In this document: positions 37,080 to 47,383 of the stretch, in pieces | How positions within the stretch are numbered: the first letter of the stretch is position 1 | Layout: the number at the start of each line of letters is the position of its first letter | Translations under genes and position numbers: made by a program | DNA from: a bacterium | Lineage (GTDB): Bacteria > Zhuqueibacterota > Zhuqueibacteria > Residuimicrobiales > Oceaniaggregativiventaceae | NCBI GenBank assembly: GCA_029565675.1 | Contig: JAKQNP010000032.1 | Coordinates: forward strand, 248,001-312,000 | Reading direction: 5' to 3' | Length of the DNA stretch: 64,000 nucleotides | Notes under the pieces: generated by a model | Told to the model about the DNA's origin: nothing | The model's database searches: none | Seen by the model: the letters and a program-made list of their open reading frames with translations, nothing else

Positions 37080-38236
37080 TCAGCAGTATGGGTTTTTACG
37101 GCGCTGAAAATGTGCTGGCAACTCTGGCTGCGAATATGGGCACTGATTTCGAACCGCTGATCGGTATTGTCGACAACCGCGACAATTCACATCTAGAACT
37201 TGCCGCTTTTGCACGAGAACATGCGTTAACATCGATGGTCTTCCCTTGCCGTTCGGCAATCGACGCCGACTTTTTTCGCAGTCTCCACAAGTTCATTCTC
37301 AACAACCACATCGATATCGTCCACAGCCATGGATACAAATCGGATTTTTATGCCAGAATGGCCGCCGGTAAAACCAATGTTGCTGTCGTCGCCACTTGCC
37401 ATCCGTGGATCATTTCCAATTGGCGCGGAGCGCTTTATGCCAAAATCGATCGCTTGAACCTGCGCTCCTTCACCAAGATTGCGGCGGTTTCCAAATCGGT
37501 AATGCGAAAATTGCGTCAGGCAGGTATACAAGAGGAGAAAATCTCTCTCATCCACAACGGCATTGATCTGGCCCGATTCACAAACCACCTCAATATCCAG
37601 CAAAGCAGAATCAAATTCGACCTCGCACCGCGCAAATGCATCATCGGCAGCATTGGCAGATTGGACCCCGAGAAAGGTCACATTCACCTGGTCGAAGCAG
37701 CAGCGCAAATTCACAAACTCCACCCGGATATTGCTTTTGCCATCGCCGGTACCGGATCCCTGCAGGAGCATCTCGTTCGTCGTACTCTCGAAACCGGCAG
37801 CAGTGCTTTTTTCGCCTTCCCGGGATTTGTTAAAGAAATCTCCGCGTTTTTGGCAGCAATCGATATTTTTGTCCTGCCCTCTCTGACTGAAGGAATGCCC
37901 ATGGCTTTGCTGGAGGCCTTGGCGAGCAAAAAACCGGTCATCGCGTCTGCTGTCGGCGATATCGGAGAGGTCATCGAATCAGGCAAGTCCGGATTGCTGA
38001 TCCCGCCAGGCGATACTCAGGCTTTGGTCCGCGCTCTGGATCAGTTGCTGACACACCCAGACCGTGCAAACGACCTGGCGGAAACAGGATATCAAAGGGT
38101 TCGCGACCATTTCAGCGCCAGGTGCATGAGCAGCAAATACGGCGAACTCTATGATCGAGCGCTTGCTGACCGGCGTCCGAGGTCAGGGTCAGATCAGAAG
38201 ACGCGATCCATGCACCGAAAAGAGGTCGGGACATGA
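37052..38236 (+). CDS. Glycosyltransferase family 4
   Basis: A 394-residue GT-B enzyme. It opens with IKVLQLISSMGFYGAENVL, has the donor-side SIGRLDPEKGHIHLVEAA and the E-x7-E motif TEGMPMALLEALASKKPVIA. ATG 37052, inside the preceding gene, begins the conserved first strand and is preferred to 37001. Related enzymes occur in exosortase-associated EPS loci. The sugar is unknown. Confidence 0.9.
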   Translation: MRRIKVLQLISSMGFYGAENVLATLAANMGTDFEPLIGIVDNRDNSHLELAAFAREHALTSMVFPCRSAIDADFFRSLHKFILNNHIDIVHSHGYKSDFYARMAAGKTNVAVVATCHPWIISNWRGALYAKIDRLNLRSFTKIAAVSKSVMRKLRQAGIQEEKISLIHNGIDLARFTNHLNIQQSRIKFDLAPRKCIIGSIGRLDPEKGHIHLVEAAAQIHKLHPDIAFAIAGTGSLQEHLVRRTLETGSSAFFAFPGFVKEISAFLAAIDIFVLPSLTEGMPMALLEALASKKPVIASAVGDIGEVIESGKSGLLIPPGDTQALVRALDQLLTHPDRANDLAETGYQRVRDHFSARCMSSKYGELYDRALADRRPRSGSDQKTRSMHRKEVGT

Positions 38237-39555
38237 ATACTTTTTTGGCCAAAAACATCGTCTATCCCCTCATCGGTCGGGCGCGGGGTGAAAAAACAGT
38301 TCGTGTTCTCCGAGAGATCCGTTCTGTACCGCTTTGGGCTCCAGATGAAATCGAAGCTCTGCAGCGACACAAACTCCTGCACGTATTGCATTTGGCGCAG
38401 GAGTCGATTCCTCACTACCAACAATCTTTCGAGCGCACAGGCATCGACGTGCGGCTATTCAAAGCGCCGAAAGACCTCGACAACATCCCGATATTGACGA
38501 AAGAATCTGTCCGAAAAAACATCGACCGCTTGTGCAATCCAAACCAGAGAACACGCAAGAGCTGTGAAGTGACCAGCGGAACGTCCGGCCAACCGTTGAT
38601 GGTCATCAAGGATCGCCATAAAAGCGCCTATATTCGCGCCGTGATGTTTCGCGGTTATGAGCAATTTGGAATTTCGTATGGAGACAAACAGGTCCGCTTC
38701 TGGGGAGTGCCGTCCAAACGCAAATCGTTTTACATCGAAAAATTAAAAGATATCCTGGCCAATCGCATTCGGTTGTCTGCCTTTCACATGCGCGCCGATG
38801 AAATGAGCCGATTTTTGCGTACCATGGTTGAATTCAAACCTGACTACTTTTATGGCTATCCGAGCGCGCTTTCCCGCTTTGCGCAATGGATTCAGGAGAA
38901 GGGCTTATCCCTGCACGGCCTGAAGCTTTCTGTGATCATTTCCACCGGTGAAGTTCTCTATCCCCTGCAACGCCAGCTGATCGAGAATCTATTCCAGTGC
39001 CACGTTGCCAACGAATACGGCACCACCGAGGCCGGCGTGCTGGCTTTTGAATGCCCGCAAGGACAGCTGCACATCAACTCGGATCATGTGCTGCTGCAAA
39101 TTCAGCCTTTGAATGGACAAACCGGCGCCGGCCGAATCCTGTTGACGGAGTTGAACAACGACTACAACCCTCTCATTCGTTATGATGTGGGCGATATCGG
39201 ATCGATTTCGCCCCAACGCTGCACTTGCGGGAACAACTTTCCCCTGTTGGCAGAATTGCACGGACGGCAAAGCTCTTTTATCGTGACGCCCGAAAACGAC
39301 TATGTCAATGACGCAATCCTCGAATATATTTTGCGCACCGGTGTGCATAAATTCCAGGGTATCCAGAAGGACAAGCACGATCTGACGATCAAAGTCGTCA
39401 AGAACAAAGACTGGACGAGCAAGCTCTATGAAACCTATGTCCATCAACTGAAAAAAGCGCTGGGCCAAAACATGCGAATCGAGTTTCAATTCGTTGACAG
39501 CATCGACTTCGAAGAGTCGGGAAAATTCAGGTACTTTATTTCTCATCTTCTGTGA
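38233..39555 (+). CDS. CapK/PaaK-like adenylate-forming ligase
   Basis: A 440-residue member of the phenylacetate-CoA ligase group found in capsule loci (CapK). Motifs are TSGTSGQPLMV (nucleotide loop), ANEYGTTEAGVLAFECP and RYDVGDIGSISPQRC. It overlaps the preceding stop by ATGA. Together with the AMP ligase at 24806 it gives this locus two adenylate-forming enzymes but only one carrier protein, so it may feed CoA or a second acyl group into EPS decoration. The true substrate of CapK-type enzymes is generally unknown. Confidence 0.85.
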   Translation: MNTFLAKNIVYPLIGRARGEKTVRVLREIRSVPLWAPDEIEALQRHKLLHVLHLAQESIPHYQQSFERTGIDVRLFKAPKDLDNIPILTKESVRKNIDRLCNPNQRTRKSCEVTSGTSGQPLMVIKDRHKSAYIRAVMFRGYEQFGISYGDKQVRFWGVPSKRKSFYIEKLKDILANRIRLSAFHMRADEMSRFLRTMVEFKPDYFYGYPSALSRFAQWIQEKGLSLHGLKLSVIISTGEVLYPLQRQLIENLFQCHVANEYGTTEAGVLAFECPQGQLHINSDHVLLQIQPLNGQTGAGRILLTELNNDYNPLIRYDVGDIGSISPQRCTCGNNFPLLAELHGRQSSFIVTPENDYVNDAILEYILRTGVHKFQGIQKDKHDLTIKVVKNKDWTSKLYETYVHQLKKALGQNMRIEFQFVDSIDFEESGKFRYFISHLL

Positions 39556-39570
39556 AATGGCGGAGGATTC

Positions 39571-40398
39571 GTGCCCATTTCGTCAGGCAAAAAATCAAAC
39601 AATGCAGAACAGGATGTGGTGCTGCTCTACCATGAGGTGACCGACTATCCTGAACGTTGGAAAACAACACGCCATATCGATCCGAACTATTCGCAAGCCG
39701 TCGACCGTTTCAGAGAGCAGATGTTGTATTTAAAAACCAATTCGCAGCACGTGGTCGTTGACTTGCGGCGGTTGCTGACGACCGAGTCCTCTGGCGCACG
39801 AGTGGCCATTACTTTTGACGATGGTTTGTGCGGGAATTACTACCATGCGCGGCAAATACTGCAAAGCCTGGATTTTCCAGCCACTTTTTTTGTCAGCGTC
39901 GATGACATCGGCTTGCCGGATTTCATGGATTGGGACCAAATCAGGGAGCTTGCTCAACATGGCCATTCCATTCAATCGCACACTTTATCCCACCCCATGC
40001 TGAGCCGTTGTACAGAGAAGCAAATCAGCGGAGAGCTGGTAAAATCAAAACAGATTATCGAAAATCAAACCGGCAAGCCGGTGACTTTTCTGAGTCTTCC
40101 ATTCGGCGATTACAACGACACCGTGTTGAGAATCGCCCGAGAGGTGGGTTATCAAGCTGTGTTGACTTCGAGAATCGAGTTCAAGAGGAGCGGTCAGACC
40201 TCTTTTTGCTGCGGCCGCATCCCCATCAAATCGACCTATTCTCTGGCCAAATTCACCAGACTTTTGAATCCTGAATCCTGGGATTTCCGCAAGGAGCAAA
40301 AATTCGATCGGCTAAAAAGTCAGGTCAAATCGTTCATCGGCCTCAACAACTATCGCCGTATTTATCGCGCGTTCAAACATATAGAGTTAACATCATGA
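39571..40398 (+). CDS. Polysaccharide deacetylase, NodB fold (second of two)
   Basis: A 275-residue carbohydrate esterase 4 protein. It has LLYHEVTDYPERW at the N-terminus, motif 1 TFDDGLCGNYY, motif 2 SHTLSHPML and LPFGDYND. There is no signal peptide, so it would act in the cytosol. The start is GTG 39571 with GGAGG only four bases away, a short but usable spacing. It overlaps the next glycosyltransferase by ATGA. Confidence 0.85.
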   Translation: MPISSGKKSNNAEQDVVLLYHEVTDYPERWKTTRHIDPNYSQAVDRFREQMLYLKTNSQHVVVDLRRLLTTESSGARVAITFDDGLCGNYYHARQILQSLDFPATFFVSVDDIGLPDFMDWDQIRELAQHGHSIQSHTLSHPMLSRCTEKQISGELVKSKQIIENQTGKPVTFLSLPFGDYNDTVLRIAREVGYQAVLTSRIEFKRSGQTSFCCGRIPIKSTYSLAKFTRLLNPESWDFRKEQKFDRLKSQVKSFIGLNNYRRIYRAFKHIELTS

Positions 40399-41672
40399 AC
40401 ATCTTGTTTTTATCTACCGAAAATCCCTATCCGGTCGATGGCGGACATCATCTCAGGACATTTTACATTCTCAAATTGTTGTCCAAACGCTATCGCATTC
40501 ATTTCATCGGCTTTGCTCAGGACAAAAACGACTTCTCCTACCTTAAGAACATTCAACCTTATTGTCAAACAACCGAGTTGTTCCGTGTCGCCAAAACCGG
40601 TATTAACGGCTGGTTCTTGTGGCTGGCTTTGCGCAATCTCTTTTCCCGCAGACCGTTGATTGCTCAACGTTATTTTATCCCGCAAGCGCGCCGGCGAATC
40701 CGGCAGTTGATTCAAACCCATGCCATCGATGTTGTCCATGTCGATATGCTGGCCCTGGCGCTCTACCGGAAAGACTTCTCGGTACCGGCAATTCTCACCG
40801 ATCACAACGCAGAGTACCTACGATTGTCCCGCTGGATGGGGCTCGAGACAAACCTGTTAAAAAAAGGTTTTCTTTGGCTGCAGGTGCAAAAACTCCGCTC
40901 CTTTGAACGAGAGTCTTGCCTGGCTTTTGACCGTTGTATCGCCGTCTCCGAATCCGATAAAGAGACCTTGTGTCGGCTCTGCAAAGAGGATCGCTTTGCA
41001 ATCATTCCCAATGGCGTTGACACAAAAAAATTCAAGCCAGCGGCAAACAGTCCTCTGCCCAACCATCTGATCTGGGTTGGAGGCATGTCCGGGCCCTATA
41101 ACTCCGATGCGGTGAATTATTTCCTCGACCAGATCTGGCCTCTCATCGCTCCGCCGCATCGGCGGCTGGTTATGGTTTTTATCGGTTCATCGCCGACCCG
41201 GCGGCTGTTGCAGGCCGCGAGCTCAGATCATCGGCTCGCGGTCAAAGGTTTTGTGAACGATATTCGCCCCCATGTCAATCGGGCAGCCGTCTTTGTGGCG
41301 CCTTTGCGCAGCGGCAGTGGGACGAAACTCAAAGTGCTCACGGCGATGGCACAGGGCAAGGCAATCGTCGCCACTCCGGTTGCCGTAGAAGGTATCGAGG
41401 TGACGCATGGGAAAAACATCCTGGTGGCTGATGATGCAGCGTCATTTGCAAGTGCCGTGGAGGTTTTATTGCGAAATCCGTTTGTTGCCGCTGAGCTGGG
41501 TAAAAATGCCCGAAATCTGATTCTGGAAAACTACGATTGGTCAATCATCGCAAGATCATTGTACGAGATCTATGACCCGTTTATGCCAAGTTCGAAATTC
41601 AAATCCGTATCTTTATCAAACAGAGCTGTCAAGATCGCCGAAGCCAGTGCAGAATTGGCGAGAATTAAATAG
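40395..41672 (+). CDS. Glycosyltransferase family 4, exosortase-locus type
   Basis: A 425-residue GT-B enzyme. The N-terminus (ILFLSTENPYPVDGGHHLRTF) and the donor region (WVGGMSGPYNSDAV, APLRSGSGTKLKVLTAMA) are very like the Stp1-type sugar transferases of PEP-CTERM/exosortase EPS loci. It is the last gene of the tightly overlapping run that began at 31919; a 192-base gap follows. Confidence 0.88.
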   Translation: MNILFLSTENPYPVDGGHHLRTFYILKLLSKRYRIHFIGFAQDKNDFSYLKNIQPYCQTTELFRVAKTGINGWFLWLALRNLFSRRPLIAQRYFIPQARRRIRQLIQTHAIDVVHVDMLALALYRKDFSVPAILTDHNAEYLRLSRWMGLETNLLKKGFLWLQVQKLRSFERESCLAFDRCIAVSESDKETLCRLCKEDRFAIIPNGVDTKKFKPAANSPLPNHLIWVGGMSGPYNSDAVNYFLDQIWPLIAPPHRRLVMVFIGSSPTRRLLQAASSDHRLAVKGFVNDIRPHVNRAAVFVAPLRSGSGTKLKVLTAMAQGKAIVATPVAVEGIEVTHGKNILVADDAASFASAVEVLLRNPFVAAELGKNARNLILENYDWSIIARSLYEIYDPFMPSSKFKSVSLSNRAVKIAEASAELARIK

Positions 41673-41864
41673 ATCCGCTTGCTGATAAATCGGTGGTTGA
41701 AACCAATCCATGCAAATTCGGAGCAACCTGTTTTTTTAAGAAACCGGCGTCGCTGTGGCACGATATGTGTCTGCAAGATAATTGGGACATGATTTTACCC
41801 GGCGTTGCAAAGAAGCAACAGAATTTTTACGGCTGTGTTTGCCAGCAAAGAAAGCGACAGCTCG

Positions 41865-43619
41865 ATGCAAAAAACAATCTTGGCCTTTTTGATTCTGGCT
41901 GGATCCGTCGGTGCGGACCACCATTTTATCGCTCCCAACGGCAGCGACCAGAACATCGGTTCCTTGGCGGCCCCCTGGGCGACGTTTCGCTCTAGTCTTC
42001 GGCAGGTTTCTCCTGGGGACACCTTGTTGGTTCGCGGCGGCTATTACAACGAAGGTGAAATCTGGATCCGCAGCGACCTTGGAATGGGCGGCAAGGACGG
42101 AAAATTTGTGACGGTCATGGCTTTTCCCGGCGAAACGCCCGAGCTCGACGGCGAACGACGGATGATTGTCGAGGCAAACTATATCCGGATCCAGGGATTG
42201 ACCTTTTTGAACACCTATAGCCTGGATTTGCCCTATTGGGGTGAACCCGGAACACGCGAATACGTCGAGATACTCGACAACCGCTTTGTCGGCGCTTTTA
42301 TCATACCGCTGGAGTTTTGCGGCAACCATGGTTTGATCGAGGGCAACCGCTTTGAGAATACCAACGGCGAATCACATGCCATCTATTTGCACTATGGCCA
42401 TCACAACATCATCCGCAACAATCAAATTTTGGGCACCAACAAATACGGCATTCATGTTTACGACGAACATCGACAGGAAGATCCACCGGGATTTGTTCGA
42501 AAATATGCCAATATTTTGCTTGAAAACAATCTGATCGCCAATTCGCGCAGTCGTTCGGGCATCATTTTGGGCACCTCTGCGGATGCTCCGACGCCCGGCG
42601 TGCTGATGGATAGCCTCATAATCCGGTTTAACACCATTATTCACAATGCCGGGGCCGGAGTCTTGATCAAAGCCTGGGCCGGTGAAATCAAGAATGTCGA
42701 CATCTTTCACAACACGCTTTTTGATAATCGCAGCGGCGGCATCGTACTAGAGAATTGCCAAAACGTCCGCATCCACAACAATATCATCGTTTCTGAACTG
42801 GGTTCGCACATCTCGAAAGACAATCTATGTCAAAATATCCAGGTCAGTTACAATCTTTTTTGGCCGCTGCCATTGCGGTTGGGATCGATCGCACCGAATT
42901 CTGTTGTTTTGCTTGACCCACAATTTGTTGATTCAAATCATGATCGTTTTCAGCTGCAAGCAACCAGTCCAGCCATCGACGCCGGCATGGAGGTGGGTTT
43001 GCCTTTTTCGGGTCTTGCTCCTGACCTCGGAGCGTGGCAATACGAATCAACCGTCCCGGTCTTGATCGGTTCCTTTCAGGCTAGTGTGCAAAGAGATTCT
43101 GTTGTGCTGCAGTGGACAATCGGTTCGAATGATGCAATATATGGTTTTGCGATAGAAAGAAGCGATGATGACCAAAATTACCGTAAAATTGGATACATTC
43201 CAGCAGCAAATCCACAATCAACCTACCGCTATGTGGATAGATCGATCAAAACCGACTTGATCTTCTATCGCCTGAGAATTCTGAATCGCGATGGTTCCGT
43301 TTCTTTTTCCGAATCGCTAAAAATCTCCCTGCAACTCCCGGCAGAATTCGGCCTCAAACAAAATTATCCCAATCCATTCAATCCCTCGACACAAATCGAT
43401 TACTATCTGGAAAAGCCACAACACGTCAGCATCGTTGTTCTCAATCCCATAGGCCAGCAGATCGCTGCTCTCGTCGAGGAAACTCGACCCGCTGGCCAGA
43501 ACAGTGTGACCTGGACCGGGGTTGATGAAAATGGCAAAAAAATGGCCACCGGAGTCTATTTCTATCAGTTCAGTTGCGAATCGTTTCACGAGACAAAAAA
43601 AATGATTCTGTTGTATTGA
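41865..43619 (+). CDS. Secreted right-handed parallel beta-helix protein with type IX sorting domain
   Basis: 584 residues from ATG 41865 with a signal peptide (MQKTILAFLILAGSVGA). Residues 25-400 form a parallel beta-helix of the pectate-lyase/epimerase type, seen as repeated G-N-x-F/I and I-x-x-N turns (NHGLIEGNRFENT, HHNIIRNNQILGTN, GIVLENCQNVRIHNN). An Fn3-like module follows (about 405-500). The last ~85 residues are a Por/type IX C-terminal sorting domain: NYPNPFNPSTQIDYYL ... ATGVYFYQF ... KKMILLY. The upstream ATG at 41805 would hide the signal peptide. It could be a lyase, epimerase or binding protein acting on the EPS; catalytic residues cannot be fixed by eye. Confidence 0.85.
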   Translation: MQKTILAFLILAGSVGADHHFIAPNGSDQNIGSLAAPWATFRSSLRQVSPGDTLLVRGGYYNEGEIWIRSDLGMGGKDGKFVTVMAFPGETPELDGERRMIVEANYIRIQGLTFLNTYSLDLPYWGEPGTREYVEILDNRFVGAFIIPLEFCGNHGLIEGNRFENTNGESHAIYLHYGHHNIIRNNQILGTNKYGIHVYDEHRQEDPPGFVRKYANILLENNLIANSRSRSGIILGTSADAPTPGVLMDSLIIRFNTIIHNAGAGVLIKAWAGEIKNVDIFHNTLFDNRSGGIVLENCQNVRIHNNIIVSELGSHISKDNLCQNIQVSYNLFWPLPLRLGSIAPNSVVLLDPQFVDSNHDRFQLQATSPAIDAGMEVGLPFSGLAPDLGAWQYESTVPVLIGSFQASVQRDSVVLQWTIGSNDAIYGFAIERSDDDQNYRKIGYIPAANPQSTYRYVDRSIKTDLIFYRLRILNRDGSVSFSESLKISLQLPAEFGLKQNYPNPFNPSTQIDYYLEKPQHVSIVVLNPIGQQIAALVEETRPAGQNSVTWTGVDENGKKMATGVYFYQFSCESFHETKKMILLY

Positions 43620-43778
43620 TGGGTCGACTCCATGCCAGGCTGGTGCGGTACTCTTCAGCCCTGTACGGTATGCAGATACGTTGAAGCCAGACCGAACCTC
43701 TATTTTGCTGCTGCACCGTTTGATAGCGGTCTTCACTGCAGCGCAATTCATCCACAACATCTAACTTTCGAGGCAAAC

Positions 43779-46493
43779 ATGAAAAAAGCAAATCGGTTCT
43801 TGCTCCTGTTTTGCCCAATATGGTTGATCACCATCAAGGCGGGCACCGTGTCTGCACAAGAGGATTATCTCTCGGCGATCGAAAGAGAGATTCGCTTTGC
43901 CGGCAAAAAGTCAGCCGACTATATCATTTCCAGCCATCCCCGATTGTGGGCGATTGGTGAAGAAGAGTGGGATGACCAAAAGGTTGGCTCATTGGCATGG
44001 CGAATCGTCCATGGTGAACTGCTGGATCCTGAGAGTCCTGCCAATGACCAGGCCAAATACGAATTCATGTATCTGGCCTATTTGGCGGATGATCCGGAAA
44101 TGTATGGAGTTGCCGACAATGGGACGTTTAGCCGTCGCTTCTTATGGACAATTTTGGCCGGGCACGCGCGCAAATATGGTTGGGATCAAAAACTTCCCTC
44201 CAGCCTTGATCCCTATTCTTCAGGAGGCTATCATCCTCAGCACACTGCGGATGAGTATTATGCCGATGCGCGCAACAAGCTCCTGGCTCTGGCCAAGATT
44301 TCCGGTTTGTATGAATGGCCCTATTGGATTTGTATTTATGGTTCAATCGGATATGATTGGCTGCTGGCAAGCCGATATTCATCTGATGACCCTGTGCTGT
44401 CATCTGCCGATCAGAAATTCATGCAGCAAGTGCTGATCCAGAACGCCGAATATGTCAAATCACGCGTCAATGGCAAAGAGCATTTTTTTATCGCCTCTGA
44501 GATGGCCAACTATGTCTATTGCATGGTCGGCCTGGCTCTGTACGAACCAGAGAGGATAAGTGACCCCACTTACGCCGAGCAAAACAGCAAAGCGCTCGAA
44601 TATCTGCAGGATTTTGATAACCATTGGATTGGTAAAATAATCCCGGCGATGAACGCACAGGGCGGCGACGGCGGTTGGCACGGCACATTTGAATTTATGA
44701 TGCCGGATTTTGACGCAGTCTATAGCGGTGACTCGGTTTTGCCGTGGCACCTGGCTCCGATTCTGTTTGCGCACTATACCGCAACAAGAATGCCGATCGA
44801 GAAATCGATTTACAGCACCGGCTTTATGAAACATGGTGTCGAGTTCCAAAACCAAATGATCAAGCCGGATGGCACCTATTACCCCCCGGCGCCGCCTGAG
44901 GATGCGCGCATGCCATGGATCGCTCCTTTGCGTATGAACTCACGCCGTCGCTTTTCGCAAGATGCGGATCAGAAAAAAATTGCGGAACTGGGAGCCTGGG
45001 TCAGAAACATCAAGAGTCCCGGTTGGTTTGTCAATGCCGGCTCATACGATTTATTCGAACAGACAATTTTTGAAGAGAAATGGATCAATCCGCAACCCCC
45101 GCAAAATCTGGGCTTTGCAGACACCCGCCTATTTGGTCGCTTGGGCTGGGTTTTTCACTGCAGCGACTTTGCCCGAACCGACAGTCCGGCTTTTCTCTTT
45201 GTTTGTCAGCGCTACAATTGGAGCACGTTGGACCCCTATGCGCAGAATTCTTTGTTCATCCACTGCCGAGGAGATCTAATCCACGGCCACACCAATACCA
45301 TGTTGTTCAATGGCAAAGGTCAGCGGCAAATAGACAATTTCCCGACCATGAGCGATGGGGTCGCTGCGTATGCACCGGACTCACAATATGACATCGGGCC
45401 GGGCATTCTCACTTTTCAGAGCAATGAACAATTTGACCTGATCCTGGGTGACGCCTCCAACGCTTTCCCGCACAACGAAGTCAAAAAATATCTGCGCGGA
45501 ATCGTCCATCTAAAAGCAGAACGCCTTATTGTTGTAGTGGATAAAGCGGTCACCGCGACCAACATTTTAAAAACCTGGGCGATTGATCCGATTGCTGCTC
45601 CGCAAAAACTCGAGCAAGAAACAATCAAGATTTCCAACAGCGCCAGCGCCTTGTTTGTCCGCCGCCTTCTGCCTGTCCAGGTCACGGTCCTGCAGCAGAA
45701 CGAAGCTAAATATGCCATCTCTTCCTCGGCAGATGCGGATTCGCTGTTTTTGCATATCCTGCAAATCGCGGATGCAAATCAAACTCTTGCCTCACCCGAA
45801 ATTCTTGTCGACGAAGCGCAGTTGATCGATTCCCCTCCTGGGAGTTTGGGTATGCGAATCAGGGGTTGGAATATCTTTTTTCACAACGACCGAATTTCGT
45901 TGGAAAATGGTGCCCTTGAAGTCAGCTTGGTTTCTTTTACCGGGGAAGCGGCCGACAATGGCGTTCTCCTGCATTGGAGTACTCTTTCAGAGAACAACAA
46001 TCTGGGTTTCGAAATCGAACGCCGCATCGAGGGTGAGGAGTATAAACGGATTGGCTTTATTAAAGGACATGGCGAAGCTCTCGCAGCCATTGACTATGAG
46101 TTTCTCGATAAGAACATTGAGACCGGACTAACCTATTATTACCGCCTAAAACAGATCAATACAGATGGCAGCTTTACCTATTCCGAAACCATTGTCATTG
46201 CTGCATCGCTGCCGATGCAGGCACAGCTCGAACAAAATTTTCCCAATCCCTTTAATCCCAATACCACTATCGATTTTCAGCTGAATGCGGCGTGCAGAGT
46301 ACTGCTCACCATCTATGATCTGAACGGCCGTCATGTGGCAACCCTGGTCGAGCAAGACCAACCGGCGGGATTGTATCATATCAAATGGTCAGGAAAGGAC
46401 AACGACGGAATGATGGTCCCAACAGGTATCTATATCTATCGTTTGCAGATCCCTTCCCAAACCATATTAAAAAAAATGATCTTTATCAGATAG
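43779..46493 (+). CDS. Secreted heparinase II/III-like polysaccharide lyase with type IX sorting domain
   Basis: 904 residues from ATG 43779 with a signal peptide ending TVSAQ. An alpha-helical toroid region (about 20-420: YEFMYLAYLADDPEMYG, WTILAGHARKYGW, IASEMANYVYCMVGLALYE) is followed by a beta-sandwich with FIHCRGDLIHGHTNTMLF, where the His pair and Asn recall the heparinase II/III catalytic region. An Fn3-like module and a sorting domain (NFPNPFNPNTTIDFQL ... PTGIYIYRLQ ... KKMIFIR) end the chain. The frame open from 43632 is longer but lacks a signal at its start. In the EPS locus it may trim or release the polymer, as AlgL does in alginate loci. Confidence 0.8.
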   Translation: MKKANRFLLLFCPIWLITIKAGTVSAQEDYLSAIEREIRFAGKKSADYIISSHPRLWAIGEEEWDDQKVGSLAWRIVHGELLDPESPANDQAKYEFMYLAYLADDPEMYGVADNGTFSRRFLWTILAGHARKYGWDQKLPSSLDPYSSGGYHPQHTADEYYADARNKLLALAKISGLYEWPYWICIYGSIGYDWLLASRYSSDDPVLSSADQKFMQQVLIQNAEYVKSRVNGKEHFFIASEMANYVYCMVGLALYEPERISDPTYAEQNSKALEYLQDFDNHWIGKIIPAMNAQGGDGGWHGTFEFMMPDFDAVYSGDSVLPWHLAPILFAHYTATRMPIEKSIYSTGFMKHGVEFQNQMIKPDGTYYPPAPPEDARMPWIAPLRMNSRRRFSQDADQKKIAELGAWVRNIKSPGWFVNAGSYDLFEQTIFEEKWINPQPPQNLGFADTRLFGRLGWVFHCSDFARTDSPAFLFVCQRYNWSTLDPYAQNSLFIHCRGDLIHGHTNTMLFNGKGQRQIDNFPTMSDGVAAYAPDSQYDIGPGILTFQSNEQFDLILGDASNAFPHNEVKKYLRGIVHLKAERLIVVVDKAVTATNILKTWAIDPIAAPQKLEQETIKISNSASALFVRRLLPVQVTVLQQNEAKYAISSSADADSLFLHILQIADANQTLASPEILVDEAQLIDSPPGSLGMRIRGWNIFFHNDRISLENGALEVSLVSFTGEAADNGVLLHWSTLSENNNLGFEIERRIEGEEYKRIGFIKGHGEALAAIDYEFLDKNIETGLTYYYRLKQINTDGSFTYSETIVIAASLPMQAQLEQNFPNPFNPNTTIDFQLNAACRVLLTIYDLNGRHVATLVEQDQPAGLYHIKWSGKDNDGMMVPTGIYIYRLQIPSQTILKKMIFIR

Positions 46494-46523
46494 ATAAAAA
46501 CGGCCAACTGAGGACACCTGATT

Positions 46524-47222
46524 ATGGTCCAGCTATTTGAAAAAAGCAAACTCGTGCTAAAAAAATCAAAAACTGCCTTGTCACTTTACAATTTTCTGAC
46601 TCATCCTGTGCGATTTTATCATTTTTTGCTTCTCAAAAAAAACCTCCATTCCATCGAAACTCATAACGGCTTTTCTGTCGTCGAATTTCGCCAATATCAC
46701 CCATCTGTTCTGCGCATTTATCATTCAATGAATCGAGATTTCACTTTAGAACGAGCAAAAAACCGGTTCACTCATGGTCTGCACTTTTTTGCTCTCAAAA
46801 AAAATGAACAAATTTTGGCGAGTGCTTGGATTATACCGCCGAGCGAGCGCTTTATCGATGAAATCGGTCTGATTTTGTTGATGGAAAACAACTCGATCTG
46901 GTTGCGCGATATTTATATCCCCTCGCAGCACAGAGGCAAAGGACTTTTTACCATCTTTCTTGATCTGTTGTTATACTACCACTATCCCAACCGACTGATC
47001 TTCTATTCAGATGTTTTAAAATCCAACACCTCCTCGATGCGAGCACATCTCAAATATGGATTCGAAATCATCGACTCTATCCTGGCTGTGGTTTTTTTCA
47101 ACAAGCTGCTGTGGCGCATCCGTTTGCCGAAAGAGTTCCTGTTTACCGGGTTTCAGAAAGACAACAGGATTGTTCTGCTGAACAAAAAATTTCAAAAATT
47201 CACGCAATTCAATATAGCTTGA
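46524..47222 (+). CDS. GNAT-family N-acetyltransferase
   Basis: A 232-residue protein, visibly richer in Lys, Phe and Leu than its neighbours. The acetyl-CoA pyrophosphate loop is RDIYIPSQHRGKGLFTIFLDLL and the late motif is NTSSMRAHLKYGFEII. It may acetylate or otherwise acylate an amino sugar of the EPS, which would fit the aminotransferase upstream. The base composition differs from the flanking secreted-protein genes, so separate acquisition is possible. Confidence 0.78.
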   Translation: MVQLFEKSKLVLKKSKTALSLYNFLTHPVRFYHFLLLKKNLHSIETHNGFSVVEFRQYHPSVLRIYHSMNRDFTLERAKNRFTHGLHFFALKKNEQILASAWIIPPSERFIDEIGLILLMENNSIWLRDIYIPSQHRGKGLFTIFLDLLLYYHYPNRLIFYSDVLKSNTSSMRAHLKYGFEIIDSILAVVFFNKLLWRIRLPKEFLFTGFQKDNRIVLLNKKFQKFTQFNIA

Positions 47223-47383
47223 GTTCACCATGCCCATAAACCAGGAGCAGTTGGTCACCTCTACTCCGAGTTGGAGGGCGTGGCGATCTGTTGCTGGTGT
47301 TGCTTATCACGAACCCAAGTCAACCATCCGATCGCCATAGGGGGTGATGACAAGATTCTTAATTTTTCTTGTGAGGAAAAGTT

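Noticed and set aside
31919-41672. Search for an exosortase among the membrane proteins of the EPS locus
   Set aside because: The polytopic proteins here are a Wzx flippase and a Wzy_C-type polymerase; neither has the exosortase Cys/Arg/His arrangement.
41756-41770. Sigma-54-like -24 box TGGCACG before the beta-helix gene
   Set aside because: The -24 box is perfect, but the -12 position reads TGTGT with GT instead of the near-invariant GC.
47281-47295. TGGCGATCTGTTGCT before the SGNH-like gene
   Set aside because: It looks like a sigma-54 promoter, but GG and GC are nine bases apart instead of ten, a spacing that normally abolishes function.
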